From NCBI GenBank assembly GCA_947044365.1, contig OX345640.1, forward strand, positions 730,001 through 794,000: DNA of 64,000 nt. The letters are read 5' to 3'. Below are positions 1-13,767 of this stretch, piece after piece; within the stretch, counting starts at the first letter, position 1, and every line of letters begins with the position of its first letter. The position numbers and the translations under genes were made by a program. Under the pieces are notes generated by a model. The model saw only the letters and a program-made list of their open reading frames with translations. It did not search any database and was not told the origin of the DNA. Source of the DNA: Petrosia ficiformis (lineage: Eukaryota; Porifera; Demospongiae; Haplosclerida; Petrosiidae).

Positions 1-3191
<3,191 letters not shown>

Positions 3192-3336
3192 GATATCTTC
3201 TAATCACTCTTTTTAAATTGCTGCAGTTGTTCAAAATGCAGTTATATTATGGGTGTGATAATGGGCGTTAACTCTTCCAGGGCAACGCTCTCCGTATACC
3301 TCCGTAGACTACACGTGCTTCTTTCTTTTTAGAAAC
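3192..3336. promoter_or_regulatory. Bidirectional promoter, kinase / RPL26, with pyrimidine-rich RPL26 initiator
   Basis: Only 145 bases separate the two start codons, which point away from each other. Just upstream of the RPL26 ATG is CTTCTTTCTTTTT (3318-3330). This matches the TCT initiator / 5' TOP pyrimidine tract found at ribosomal-protein gene starts in animals. If transcription starts at that C, the 5' leader is about 18 nt. The role is inferred from position and composition; no start site is measured. Confidence 0.6.
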
Positions 3337-4343
3337 ATGAAGTTCAACAAGCACTTGAGCTCTTCCAGGCGAAAGCAAAGAAAGCGCCATTTTACTGCTC
3401 CAAGCAGTGTAAGAAGAAAACTTATGAGTGCTCCTTTGTCTAAAGAACTAAGACAGAAATACAACTGCCGTTCTATCCCTATTCGCAAAGACGATGAAGT
3501 CACAGTGACTAGAGGGCACAATAAAGGACAGCAGCCTGGAAAAGTGATACAAGTGAGTTGTTAGTTTGTCAGTTTGGTATGATATAGATTATGTTCCTTG
3601 TGTAGGTGTATCGTAAAAAATGGGTGATCCATGTTGATAGAATTACAAGAGAGAAAGCCAATGGTGGTTCAGTGTATATTGGAATCCATCCGTCAAAGGT
3701 ATGTGTGTATGAAGTTAAAGTTTTTTCACTTTCCTCTTTTAGCCTTATTCATAGAATTTGTTAGCGCTTATTTTTGAAGCATTAGCGTTGTTATAAACCA
3801 ATTGTATGGCTTTACACCTAATGATTCCAGTTGACTCCTAATGAGGTTCTGAGATAACTTCTGACAGCACATACATAGTGGCTGCCTGATGCACGACTGA
3901 AGCATTCAGTACCACTTGTGTAGTATATATAGATGGTTGTGCAGTGCTTATGGTTGTTTGGTTGTCATAGCGCAGTGGTGAGAACACTAGTGCCTAAAGT
4001 AAATAATCAGTGGTTTGATTCCCAGTGACTTCCAGGATTTTTTCACTTTCCTTTTTCAGCCATAGAATTTAGTGTTTACTTTCAATGTGAGGCGAGATCA
4101 GCAAAGCATTAGTATGTGTGTATTTTTAAACATAGGGTACTAGTTGTATTGTCTGAATGTATTATCTGAATGTTTTGAAGTGTCGTATTAATGTCCTCTC
4201 CTTCCTGAAAACAGGTTGAAGTTACTAAACTCAAAATGGATAAAGATCGAAAGAAAATTTTAGACAGGAAAACCAAAGCTAAGCTGTCAGACAAAACTAA
4301 AGGGAAACACAAACAAGAAGATATCAAGCCAATGGAGACTTAA
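3337..4343 (+). CDS. RPL26: 60S ribosomal protein L26 (uL24)
   Basis: Component of the large ribosomal subunit near the exit tunnel; binds rRNA through a KOW domain. Three exons: 3337-3552, 3606-3698 and 4215-4343. They give 145 residues, the usual eukaryotic length. The N-terminus [19 protein letters not shown], the KOW-region text [19 protein letters not shown], and the C-terminal [13 protein letters not shown] block match the family end to end. Junctions are GTGAGT, GTATGT and CAG/TAG acceptors, all in phase 0. Intron 2 (about 516 bases) contains a tRNA-like SINE fragment. Expressed from a compact bidirectional promoter with a TOP-like leader. Confidence 0.97.
3962..4035 (+). mobile_element. 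tRNA-like (SINE head) fragment in RPL26 intron 2
   Basis: Contains an A-box-like TAGCGCAGTGGTGAGA and a B-box-like GGTTTGATTCCC about 35 bases apart, as in tRNA-derived SINE heads. A functional cloverleaf is not obvious and the 3' end lacks a matching acceptor stem, so it is called a SINE remnant rather than a tRNA gene. Confidence 0.45.
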
Positions 4344-4976
4344 AGAAAGAGAATTTAATGGATAATGTTACTACTTGATGTTTCTAATGTTTTATGAAAA
4401 TTACACATGTAATTATGATTCCAGTTTTAATTATCCATATTCTGACTGGTATCCATTCGCACTCCTGAAGGTGAAGCACTGCATAGTCAATTATTACATG
4501 CACTGTAGTATTACATGCTACTGGAGTTCTGAAAATTGTTAGGTAACTTTTACATATCACTGTAGTGTACATGTACTTCTGTTGACTACAGTGTACTTGA
4601 GTGTACAGAGTATTACATTTTAGTACTATACTATACTATCCTAAAATGTAAAGGAATTCATGCATTACTGATTTCAAAGTAGTATGTTAGTACTGTACAA
4701 CTATATTTTCACCAGAGACGGTACAATTTGAAATGTAATGTAAGCCACTCCTCAATTTAATATACAAGTGAAAATTTAAGACTAACTCTTATACAATACA
4801 TTAAAATATGATTTCATTTTGTGAACATAAAACTAAATTATAAATTGGACCATTATTTCTACTAATGTCTACAATAATAATTATAGAGTATATATGAAAT
4901 AGAATTAAACTGTTCTACTGATTTAAAAGCACTGAAAAAAGTGTTCCCATTTCTTGGAAGAAGGGCTAAGTTTGAT
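4344..4976. other. Convergent intergenic spacer RPL26 / myosin light chain
   Basis: AT-rich 633 bases holding the 3' UTRs of two convergent genes. No further coding exon, RNA gene or clear mobile element seen. Confidence 0.5.
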
Positions 4977-7900
4977 CTAGTCCTCTTTTGTACCATGTTT
5001 AAGAATTCGTGTAAAAGCAGCGTAATCAAAGTTACCAGAACTGTCGACTGGAGCTCCACGTAACATCTGATCAACCTAAATTAAAATGTAACTAAATACA
5101 TTACTATTATAGTGTACAGATCCTAAAACTGGGTTTTGATATAATGACTAATAAGGCTGCAGACCCAGTATAACCAATATTAAGGCTGCAGACCCAATAA
5201 TGAGCTGCAGACCCAGTATACCCAATAATAGGTCTGCAGACCCAGTATACCCAATAATAGTTCTGCAGACCCAGTATAACTAATAATGGGTTGCAGACCC
5301 AGTATACCTAATAATAGGTTTGCAGACCCAGTATACCCAATAATAGGCCTGCAGACCCAGTATACCCAATAATAGTTCTGCAGACCCAGTATAACCAATA
5401 ATGGGTTGCAGACCCAGTATACCCAATAATAGGTCTGCAGACCCAGTATAACCAATAATGGGTTGCAGACCCAGTATACCCAATAATAGGTCTGCAGACC
5501 CAGTATAACCAATAATGGGTTGCAGACCCAGTATACCCAATAATAGGTCTGCAGACCCAGTATAACCAATAATGAGCTGCAGACCCAGTATAACCAATAA
5601 TGAGCTGCAGACCCAGTATAACCAATAATGGTCTGCAGACCCAGTATTTCCAAGCTGGTGTACAAATAATGAAACCAATATCTAAAATTAATGTTATACA
5701 CCACTACCAATACCAAAATGACATCATTGGTACATATATATATATAATGAAATGAAACGTTCAAATTTTTAATAAAATCCCTAAATATTAACTTACATGT
5801 AGAATTGTAAATGATAATATCATTATACATACATCAAATAACAAATATATTAATTTTGTTACAGAATCAACAATACCAGGAAATACTACAACATCCCACA
5901 CAATACATCTATATACATGAATCATAATACTGTACATCATACCTCAGCATCAGTGAATCGATCTCCCATTGTGGTCAGTAACTCTCTTAACCTACATTAA
6001 AACATTTAAAATTATACAATAGAAAATAGATTGAATCAAACATTCACGAAACGTTTGTCAAAAGTATTTGGAATACAATGAAGAAAGCCAGACTGAACTA
6101 GACATAACAAATCATCCCAATGTATATTTGGCTAAGAGCTTCATGACACAAAGGGGGCATTAAATAGAGCTATGAAGATAAAATTGTATTTAAATAGGCT
6201 TTCAAAATCTTATGCCCAGTTGTTAGAAGCGTGTGTGGCTGAGTACGAGATGAACTTTCAAGTGGTCTCATTCTCATGTTTTAAAAACTGAAGAAATATG
6301 CAAGTTTTTATATATACATGTATATACATGTATAATCGTGAATCTTGAACTCTTTTTAATGCCCATCAACGTTTTTCACAGGTCGAGATATTCTATAATA
6401 ATTATTGTCAATAACACGATACCTGTCTTCATGAATATAACCAGTTCCTTCCTCATCAAAGCAAGCAAAAGCATTTCGAATTACATCTTCAGGGTCAGTA
6501 CCTATCAATAAATAAAATAACACAAACAAGCACATGTACACAATACATTACATGTACATTACATGTACACAATATATTACATGTATACAATACATTACAT
6601 GTACACAATACATTACATGTACACATACATTACATGTACACAATACATTACATGTACACAATACATTATATGTACACAATACATTACATGTACACAATAC
6701 ATTACATGTACACAATACATTACATGTATACAATACATTACATGTACACAATACATTACATGAAATTACATGTGTACATAATACATTACATGTGTACAAT
6801 AGATTACATGTGTACACAATACATTACATGTATACATGATATGTACATAATACATATGTACTATATACATGTATTCACAATCATTACATGTGTACATAAT
6901 ACATTATATGTGTACATAACACATTTCATGTGTACATAATACATTTCATGTATATGAACAATAGATTCAAGCAAACAACATTATACATACATGTACAAAC
7001 ATATTTACATATAACACATACATGTGTACATCAATTTACATGCATATATGTGTGTGTGTACGACTGTATGTACATGTATAATTATATACATGTACATACA
7101 GACATACACATACATACTTACCAATCTATGGACTATACTAGTAATTAATTTTAATATGTGTGTAATGATATAAGTATTATAATCATAACTAATACATTGT
7201 GATACAACATCACTAATTTTGGCAAAATGACAATATATAAACCATGCCCATTTATGGTAATGCTCACTAAACTAAGTTACAACCTGGACCAATTAAAATA
7301 AGGCTAACTCAAACTCATGGTTTATAGTTATGGTATGGGACTCAGGATTACCTTAAGGATGGTTTATAGTTATGGTATGGGACTCAGGATTAACTTAAGG
7401 ATTAGACCACCCTGCATGTGTATTAAGTTGACTATAAAACGGGTCAGGTGACCGTAACAAATATACCACAAGAATGCTATACTTAATTAAAGATAGATTA
7501 CATTAGTACATACATGATCAGTTTTCCAAAGAATGACAGTTCACTTCACAAATAACAAACACATATACATACCAGTAAGTTTTTCTCCAAACAGTGTTAG
7601 AAACATAGTGAAGTTAAGAGGACCAGGTGCTTCTGACATCATCTGGTCCACGACTTGATCATTTGGTTCCTGACCTATATAAGACATACATACATGCATG
7701 TCAGTTTGTTATGTGTCATGAGATTCATCTTTACCTAACGACGCAAGCATGTCCTTTAAGTCTTCATGATCAATAAAACCATCACGATTTTGATCTATCA
7801 TGTTGAAGGCCTGAAAAGATAGAAGTTAGTCAGATACCCAAACACAGTATAAGAATGAGGCCTCAATATACTGTACTTCTCCTACCTCTTTGAACTCTTG

Positions 7901-8068
7901 GATCTGTGCTTGATCAAACATAGCAAAGATGTTTGATGTAGCCCTCTGTCCCCTTCTTTTGGGATTTCTCTTCATAATGGCGCGTTTACTACTCTGAAAT
8001 GTACAGATATTTTGTGAATATAATATTTAACTTCTATTTTATAATTTTTCAAAGATTTAACTCACCAT
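4977..8068 (-). CDS. MYL9/MYL12-like: Myosin regulatory light chain (non-muscle/smooth-muscle type)
   Basis: EF-hand light chain that binds the second IQ motif of myosin II and switches motor activity when phosphorylated. Seven exons: 8066-8068, 7886-7993, 7735-7810, 7573-7674, 6423-6501, 5943-5991 and 4977-5075. They give 171 residues, the family length. Exon 1 contributes only the ATG. The phosphorylation site context [12 protein letters not shown] places the MLCK/ROCK targets at about Thr20/Ser21. The first EF-hand loop [12 protein letters not shown] has all Ca/Mg ligands. Further diagnostic text: [32 protein letters not shown] and [12 protein letters not shown]. Introns carry two large minisatellites (near 5160-5650 and 6540-6950) that give many false open frames. 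Confidence 0.96.
5160..5646. repeat. 28-29 bp minisatellite (TGCAGACCCAGTATAACCAA type)
   Basis: About 17 tandem units of 28-29 bases, alternating CCCAATAATAGGT and ACCAATAATGGGT variants, in the intron between the last two myosin light chain exons. Unit length is not a multiple of three and there are few stop codons. The minus strand is therefore open in all three frames, giving false LLLGILGLQ / YWVYWVC repeats. It starts about 85 bases from exon 7. Confidence 0.95.
6535..6955. repeat. ACATTACATGTACACAAT minisatellite
   Basis: Roughly 18-base units of ATACATTACATGTACACA repeated about 20 times, degrading to the right into TACATGTGTACATAAT variants. It lies in a myosin light chain intron. 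It is unusually rich in the self-complementary TGTACA and ACATGT hexamers. Confidence 0.93.
7315..7410. repeat. Short direct duplication (about 42 bp, two copies)
   Basis: GGTTTATAGTTATGGTATGG followed by GACTCAGGATTA occurs at about 7319 and 7361. It is non-coding intronic sequence of the myosin light chain gene. Confidence 0.6.
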
Positions 8069-8417
8069 TTTTTCTGAATAGGGGAAGATAGAGAGTTGTC
8101 AGGCTATACAAAAGGAGACTAAATAATCTTGTGCGGTTTCGTCCTCCTTACAACATTCCAATCATTTCATTTCAAAAACGTCATCAATTCAGGTAATTAA
8201 ATTAATACGGTAAACAGCATGCTCCACTCCATGCAGCTATGTGCAGAAGTGCAGTGACTGCAGTCACATGACTCCTACATAAAAGACATGTCTATATAAT
8301 ATTATAATAAAGATTAATATAATATACATTCACAAAAATATTTAATACGTTAACTAACATACCAGTCAGTAAATCATACAATACAAAAACTAAATATTTG
8401 CTTTCAACGAAATCATT
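8069..8417. other. Spacer upstream of the myosin light chain gene / downstream of the oxidase gene
   Basis: Holds the light-chain promoter and the oxidase 3' UTR (both genes are on the minus strand). No TATA-like element or other gene is convincing. ATATAATATTATAATAAAG-type AT richness near 8300 may include the oxidase polyadenylation signal. Confidence 0.4.
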
Positions 8418-9464
8418 TTACAATTTTTGTTGTAAAAACGTTTTCTCCTTCAAACAATCCACTACTATTTTAACAACATCATTTGCACATCCCCAAGCAA
8501 GCGTTAAACCTTGTCCTCCATGACCATAACAGTGAATTACAACAGGTTTCCCTGAGGTCTCTTCCTCCTTCTCTAATCTGATTATCTCTCGAACGGGACG
8601 TAAGCCAGCCCATGTATCTAAAATTTGAGCACATGAAATACTTGGAACAACATCTGAACATCGTTTTAAAATAGCGTCCGAAGCTTCTTTCTTTGGGACA
8701 TCAGACCAATTGTTTTTTTCTCCAGTTCCTCCAAGAAGAATATTCGAAGAGCGTGGAAATATATAAGTATAATTTTCTTTGCCGATGAGAAAGTAAAACT
8801 GTTTAATCCAAGGCGCCTTTATAATGACAGCATCTCCTCGGACTGGATAGATAGAAGTATCACCAACTAATTCAACAGATCCCATACCAGTACAATTAAC
8901 AACAATATCATACGAGCTTAGTTCTGATATATCTTTAACTTTCTTTTGCACAAAGTGACCTCCATTTCTTTCGATCTTCTTCATAAGCCATGGAACAAAG
9001 TTTCGACCATTAATGATGTAAGTATTGAAGGAATATACCACTTGAAATTTTGATGGTATTCTCATCTTTATTTTCTCTTCCGATTTTACATGACGAAACC
9101 CAGGAGTAAGTTCCGCCCACCATGGATCATGTTCTCCCTCTCGGAAATTCTCTTCTGAATAATATCCATGTACAAGTTGTAAATCAACATCACCTGTTTC
9201 CTCAGAGAAGTATAAGCTATCGTAATATCGAAAAGTCTCTCTTGTCCATCTTTTTATATTTTCAGAGTTCACTGCATCTATCTTCCCTTCACTTCTCACA
9301 TCAAAAGGTAAGATGATAGCACCAGCTTTATCACTTGTTGTGTTTGGGGAAAAGCACTCAGAAATGACTGTTACATTGACTTTATCTCCAAACTTTTCCT
9401 GCAAGTTAACTGCAACCGAACATCCTACCACTCCAGCACCTACAACAGCAATCTGAGCACTCAT
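8418..9464 (-). CDS. DDO/DAO-like: D-amino-acid / D-aspartate oxidase (intronless)
   Basis: FAD enzyme that oxidatively deaminates D-amino acids to 2-oxo acids, ammonia and H2O2, normally in peroxisomes. 348 residues in one exon; vertebrate DAO and DDO are about 340-347. The N-terminal FAD-binding Rossmann motif is IAVVGAGVVGCSVAVNL (residues about 4-20). TWAGLRPVR carries the substrate-carboxylate arginine. The family signature near the C-terminus is VIHCYGHGGQGLTLAWGCA. Start chosen at 9464 (MSAQIAVVG) because the Rossmann strand then begins at the usual position; an in-frame Met 51 bases upstream is less likely. The last residues are QQKL, only a weak peroxisomal PTS1. DAO versus DDO specificity is not decidable by eye. 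Head-to-head with FAM204A. Confidence 0.93.
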   Translation of the reverse strand: MSAQIAVVGAGVVGCSVAVNLQEKFGDKVNVTVISECFSPNTTSDKAGAIILPFDVRSEGKIDAVNSENIKRWTRETFRYYDSLYFSEETGDVDLQLVHGYYSEENFREGEHDPWWAELTPGFRHVKSEEKIKMRIPSKFQVVYSFNTYIINGRNFVPWLMKKIERNGGHFVQKKVKDISELSSYDIVVNCTGMGSVELVGDTSIYPVRGDAVIIKAPWIKQFYFLIGKENYTYIFPRSSNILLGGTGEKNNWSDVPKKEASDAILKRCSDVVPSISCAQILDTWAGLRPVREIIRLEKEEETSGKPVVIHCYGHGGQGLTLAWGCANDVVKIVVDCLKEKTFLQQKL

Positions 9465-9571
9465 TTTCAACAGTAGATAAAGCACATTCCTGCTACTATA
9501 TGCAGCAAGACCCACCTTCTTTTCTCACATATGCGCTATGCTCATCATATTTCAGCCACGCCTATTCTAAT
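9465..9571. promoter_or_regulatory. Short bidirectional promoter, oxidase / FAM204A
   Basis: Only 107 bases lie between divergent start codons. No TATA box is visible. The short spacing implies overlapping or shared core promoter elements. If the upstream Met of either frame were used, the spacer would be negative. Confidence 0.55.
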
Positions 9572-12325
9572 ATGGCCTGCTACAATGCAGTACCTCCACC
9601 ATCATTGGAATTCAGAAGAGAGACGGTAGTAAAAGAAGATAATGAGGAGGAAAAAAGTCTCAAAGATGAGGAATGTTGTGAGATGAAAATGGATGGCAAA
9701 CCAGACTGTGTATCTAAAACACAATGGGAGGTTGGTGATTTCATTTGTAAAATACAAGTTATTGACTAAGTGAGACATGATTATACTGGACAAAGATAGT
9801 TTGGATACATGGCACCTGGAATATTTTGAGAGGGTGTGTCCTCGATACTAGAGTCTCTTGTCATTAGGGTTTTATTATTTACTACACCTACTGAAAGTGC
9901 GTGTATTCAAGTTGATCTGATAACTAAACTTCTGTAGTGTTATAAATCAATTTTGAAAGTCACAACTGGAAGAGCTTGTCTTTGAATTTGGTTATACTAT
10001 AGGGCTTGAATTATAATTATGATGTACATTTTGTTACTGAAATCATTATTTTCTTTAGCGGTTTAAGTTGTTGAAGTCAAGACGTGAAGAGACTTCAGCT
10101 AGATCTTCTAAAAGACGATCTAAAACTTTTAAACGTTCAGCATTGAAAGCTGGTAATGAATAAATGCACAACCAGAATTTGGTTTAAGGGACAAAATTGA
10201 GTACTCTATTCCAAAACTTGTGATTTAGTTTGGGAATGAGACTATTAATTCATAATCACAAGCTTTACCATAAAGATTGTTAAACACATGTATGTGTAGG
10301 CCAGCTTATAAACAATGCAAGATGTTATTATACATGTACATGTAAGTATATATGTGCATGTATTTCAATATGTACATGTATTTCAGGATGTACATTATAT
10401 ACATGTATATTACATGTAATTTTGTATGTACATGTATTTCAATATGTACATGTATTTTAGGATGTACACATGTAAAATCATTAAATGTATATTACATTTA
10501 AGTGTGTATGTACATGTACATACACACTTACATGTATGTAATGGTGTACATGTATTTCAGTATTTTATATCTGTAAATCTATGTAAATATACATGTATAT
10601 TACATGTACGTATGTATGTATGTATGTACATGTATTTAGTGAAAAAACATGTAACAGTAAAGGATATAGAAGATGTATTGAATCATGAAGGAGGAATAAA
10701 GATGTCACTAAGCAAAGCACACCCACCACAAAGAAGGTACGTACTAGCAGACATAATTATTAATTATTTATCTCATTCTTTTTAAATATTCATGATGGTA
10801 CTAATTAATTAATTAATAGCATACTTAAATCTCATTAAATATTAATAGTAGTAGTATGTAAATCAATAATTAATTAAATTTCATGGAAGTATAAATTAAG
10901 TGGACATTAACGTAATAGTGAAGCTATTAAGTATATATATATATATATTGACGTCATTTAATTAATTAATTATTTATTAATTATTATTTAGTCCTTATTA
11001 TTAACTAAGATATTAGTAATATAACAAATTAAGTACCAATAAGTAGACATGCTCATCTCATTAAATACATGTATATTGAAGGTACAAGTAGACACACTTA
11101 TGAGTCATTAAATATAGAAGGGGACTGTAATTCTGTTTTACAATCCTCCAGTGAATCGGTTGGAGAAGGAAAGAACTCAGAGAGATGGCAAGAAGTTCGT
11201 AAATATCTTGATCCCAATCCACAATTAAAAGGTGTAGATACAGGACACCCTCTTCACAAGGTAGTCCCTCTGACTGAACTAAGATATGACAATTATCACA
11301 TGTGAATATTATTGTAATGTTATATTATCTTTAGAGTGGTTTAGAATCTAAGATGGATGCTGCTGTTAAGACAGGGAGATTTGAGGAAGCTGCAGCACTG
11401 AGTGACACTTTATCCCAAAGAGAAGTGAGTCATACAAGAGTAGTAAATTATTGTGAGTTAACTATAACTAAAACACCATTTAGTAAGGTATTGTAAGTTA
11501 ACTATAACTAAAACACCATTTAGTAAGGTATTGTGAGTTAACTATAACTAAAACACCATTTAGTAAGGTATTGTGAGTTAACTATAACTAAAACACCATT
11601 TAGTTAAGGTATTGTGAGTTATAATTAACTAAAACACCATTTAGTAAGGTATTGTGAGTTAACTATAACTAAAACACCTTCTAGTAAGGTATTGTGAGCA
11701 GGCCCGTAGCCAGACTTCTGAAAAGGGGGGTGCTAAATTGGGGTGCTAAATTGGGGTACCAAGGCTATGATGAGGGGGAGGATGCACAATACCCTATTGT
11801 CACTATAGCTTCAATAAGCTGTCATGTGGTTGTCTTGCTCAGCATCAGTTATGTGACTATGTCCCAACATGTAGCTGACAACCACAAAGAATGCTCTAGT
11901 GAAGGTGTCATGGCTCCTTATTCTATGTTTGAAAGGGGGGTGCCCGTGCACCCCTCCCTGCCTACGGGCCTGGTGAGTTTAGTATTTACAGATAGGTGTA
12001 GTTATTACTAGTTAGTTAGTTAACAACACTACAAAATAAATGGATAATTAGTTTGTTTGTAAATGGACTATTAATGCATTAATGATGTTTTTAATATTGA
12101 CGTGATTTGTTTATTTAGCTTGCTAACAAACTAGTGACTGCATTTGACTGTCATAAATATGTCACAAGAAAGAATGCAGAAGTAAAAAAGAGAAGAGCAA
12201 AGAGACCTAAATTGAAATGGAAGTCAGTAATTACTCTATGAAGAAGTAAGGAACATATCAATATGTCGGTCTCTTTCTACAGGTTCCAACATAAAGAAAG
12301 ATGGGAGATGAAAGGAAACATGTAA
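9572..12325 (+). CDS. FAM204A: FAM204A-like protein
   Basis: Small, poorly characterised, probably nuclear conserved animal protein. Exons 9572-9730, 10059-10152, 10640-10736, 11047-11260, 11335-11424, 12119-12222 and 12283-12325 give about 266 residues. A basic stretch (SRREETSARSSKRRSKTFKR) is encoded by exon 2. The conserved C-terminal half is WQEVRKYLDPN, then SGLESKMDAAVKTGRFEEAA, then ALSDTLSQRELANKL, and finally a KKRRAKRPKLKWK tail with RWEMKGNM. This matches the vertebrate FAM204A C-terminus, recalled from the family. The start of exon 4 is uncertain: the acceptor at 11046 keeps the frame, whereas the more obvious AG at 11081 would give a stop. An alternative upstream Met at 9500 exists. 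Intron 5 hosts a tandem repeat and a MITE. Confidence 0.82.
10318..10638. repeat. TACATGTA-rich imperfect repeat
   Basis: Irregular array of TACATGTATTTCAG/TATGTACATG units in intron 2 of the FAM204A-like gene, ending at the acceptor of exon 3. Self-complementary TACATGTA and TGTACA words dominate. It is one of many such patches in the window. Confidence 0.8.
11440..11698. repeat. 40-bp minisatellite (GTGAGTTAACTATAACTAAA core)
   Basis: Six to seven copies of a 40-base unit: GTATTGTGAGTTAACTATAA followed by CTAAAACACCATTTAGTAAG. The GTTAACTATAACTAAAA core is shared with dispersed repeats near 20260, 48520 and 59260. The last unit is interrupted by the MITE at 11699. Confidence 0.95.
11699..11972. 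mobile_element. 274-bp TIR element (MITE) with 5-bp target duplication
   Basis: Perfect terminal inverted repeats CAGGCCCGTAG (11699-11709) and CTACGGGCCTG (11962-11972), flanked on both sides by GTGAG (11694-11698 and 11973-11977). The subterminal GGGGGGTGC...GCACCCC blocks are also inverted. More GC-rich than the host intron and without a transposase frame. Inserted inside the 40-bp minisatellite. The superfamily is not certain: hAT-like TIRs start CAG but normally make 8-bp duplications. Confidence 0.85.
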
Positions 12326-13242
12326 TGAGTTTTTTGATGCTCTAAACATGTTGACTGAAAGTCACATGACCAACAAATAGTCACATGATCACTAGAAACG
12401 TCAACTGAAATAGTCACATTACCAACACCTATCTCATAATTATACTTATATAGTTCTGAAAGGACTACTGAATGTATTACTAAACTATAAACATTAATGT
12501 GTTCCATGGCTCGGTCTATGAAAATCAGACGTATAGATTAATAAATAACAATTACGATTATTATTCAGCCATTTGTACAAAGTAGCCAAATATATTTATT
12601 ATGAAAGAACAGGTCATTCTCCCTGAATACCAAACTTAGCTAGTTTCCTGTACGGATTGGTACCAATTCACCTACTCCTGTTTCACTTACTTTTTATCAA
12701 TTTGCCTGCTGTTGTAAAATTGTACCAATAATGTTCTTAATGGGAAATAAAAATGGTTATTTTGAAAATTTCCTCTTCATCTATGGAATGATGGTAACAG
12801 GACTAACAATCACTTGAAAGGTTGTATAACAGGGTTAAAAGGGTACCACCACAGCGTTCAAGAGTAAGAATTTGTGATGAGAAACTATTAGAACTTTAAG
12901 AACGATTTATAAATAGTACCATCTCATTAGAAGAGTATGTGTCAACACAGTGAACACACACTGATCGATACATGTGGTATTCTGAACCGTTAACATTTCT
13001 AATTATTGGTACATTTTTAAAATTTTACATTTTAAAGTAATTACTATAATAATATCATTAATACTATTTTAAAATTAAAGAGTAGGCGAACTGATACTAT
13101 TTGACAATAAGTATGTAGGTGAAATGGGACTATCCCTCTTGTGAGGGTAGACTAGTTTTTACATTATTTATTAAAATTATAGTGATTTATAAATTGTCTT
13201 GATTAAAGTGGGAATATACAAGTGATTATACATACATACATA
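12326..13242. other. Convergent spacer FAM204A / SEM1, possibly with a degenerate TIR element
   Basis: No coding exon seen. CACCTACTCCTGTTTCAC...TTATCAATTTGCCTGC (about 12678-12713) is imperfectly mirrored by GCGAACTGATACTATTTGAC...GTAGGTGAAATGGG (about 13087-13127). This suggests an old, decayed inverted-repeat element of roughly 450 bases. No target duplication could be identified. Confidence 0.35.
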
Positions 13243-13629
13243 CTATTTCTGTTCCATTGGAATCACTTTGTGACCTAGCCTTTCAAGCTCCGCCCTAAAT
13301 AATTATAATTATTATTTAAAGTAATATTTAACAAAATCACTTCTTTCTTAACCTGAGCTGTACAGAGAAATCATCTTCTATATTATCATCATCCCAGTCA
13401 TCCTCCCACAATTGCTTGTCTGTTTGATCTTCTTCTCCCTCCTCCCAATCTACAAATGACAATTTAGAGATAATAGTTTTTTTGATTAAGAAACAATACA
13501 TTTTTAATTCAGGTATAATTATACATAGTAACATACTCATTCACCTTCAGCTGGAAATTCTTCAAACTCGTCATCTTCTTCAAATAAACTTTGCTCCACC
13601 TTGTTTACTGGAGGTTGAGGCTTAGCCAT
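13243..13629 (-). CDS. SEM1: 26S proteasome subunit SEM1/DSS1
   Basis: Tiny acidic, mostly disordered protein that is a stoichiometric proteasome lid subunit and a partner of BRCA2 and TREX-2. Exons 13545-13629, 13353-13449 and 13243-13294 give 77 residues (human 70). The diagnostic acidic/aromatic motifs are EEDDEFEEFPAEDWEEGEED and WEDDWDDDNIEDDFS, followed by a C-terminal helix QLRAELERLGHKV. Splice phases 1 and 2 are consistent, with GTGAAT and GTTAAG donors. Head-to-head with the ArfGAP-C2 gene, 138 bases between start codons. Start chosen at the only upstream Met (MAKPQPPVNK). Confidence 0.95.
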
Positions 13630-13767
13630 CTTGGTTGGAGTATGGAATGTTGGAAGTTTCAGAATGAGGCCTTAAAAACTGTAAAGGTGTGGTCATAATG
13701 ATATTCATCTATATCGGTCTATAAAGGTTGTGTATCTTTCTCCCACAGAATAAAAAAAAGTTTGAGT
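13630..13767. promoter_or_regulatory. Bidirectional promoter, SEM1 / ArfGAP-C2
   Basis: 138 bases between divergent ATGs, AT-rich, no TATA box convincingly placed. Inferred from gene arrangement only. Confidence 0.5.

Noticed and set aside
6534..6939. Long open frames on both strands rich in Tyr/Thr/His or Cys/Asn/Val
   Set aside because: They are translations of the ACATTACATGTACACA minisatellite inside a myosin light chain intron; composition follows the repeat unit.
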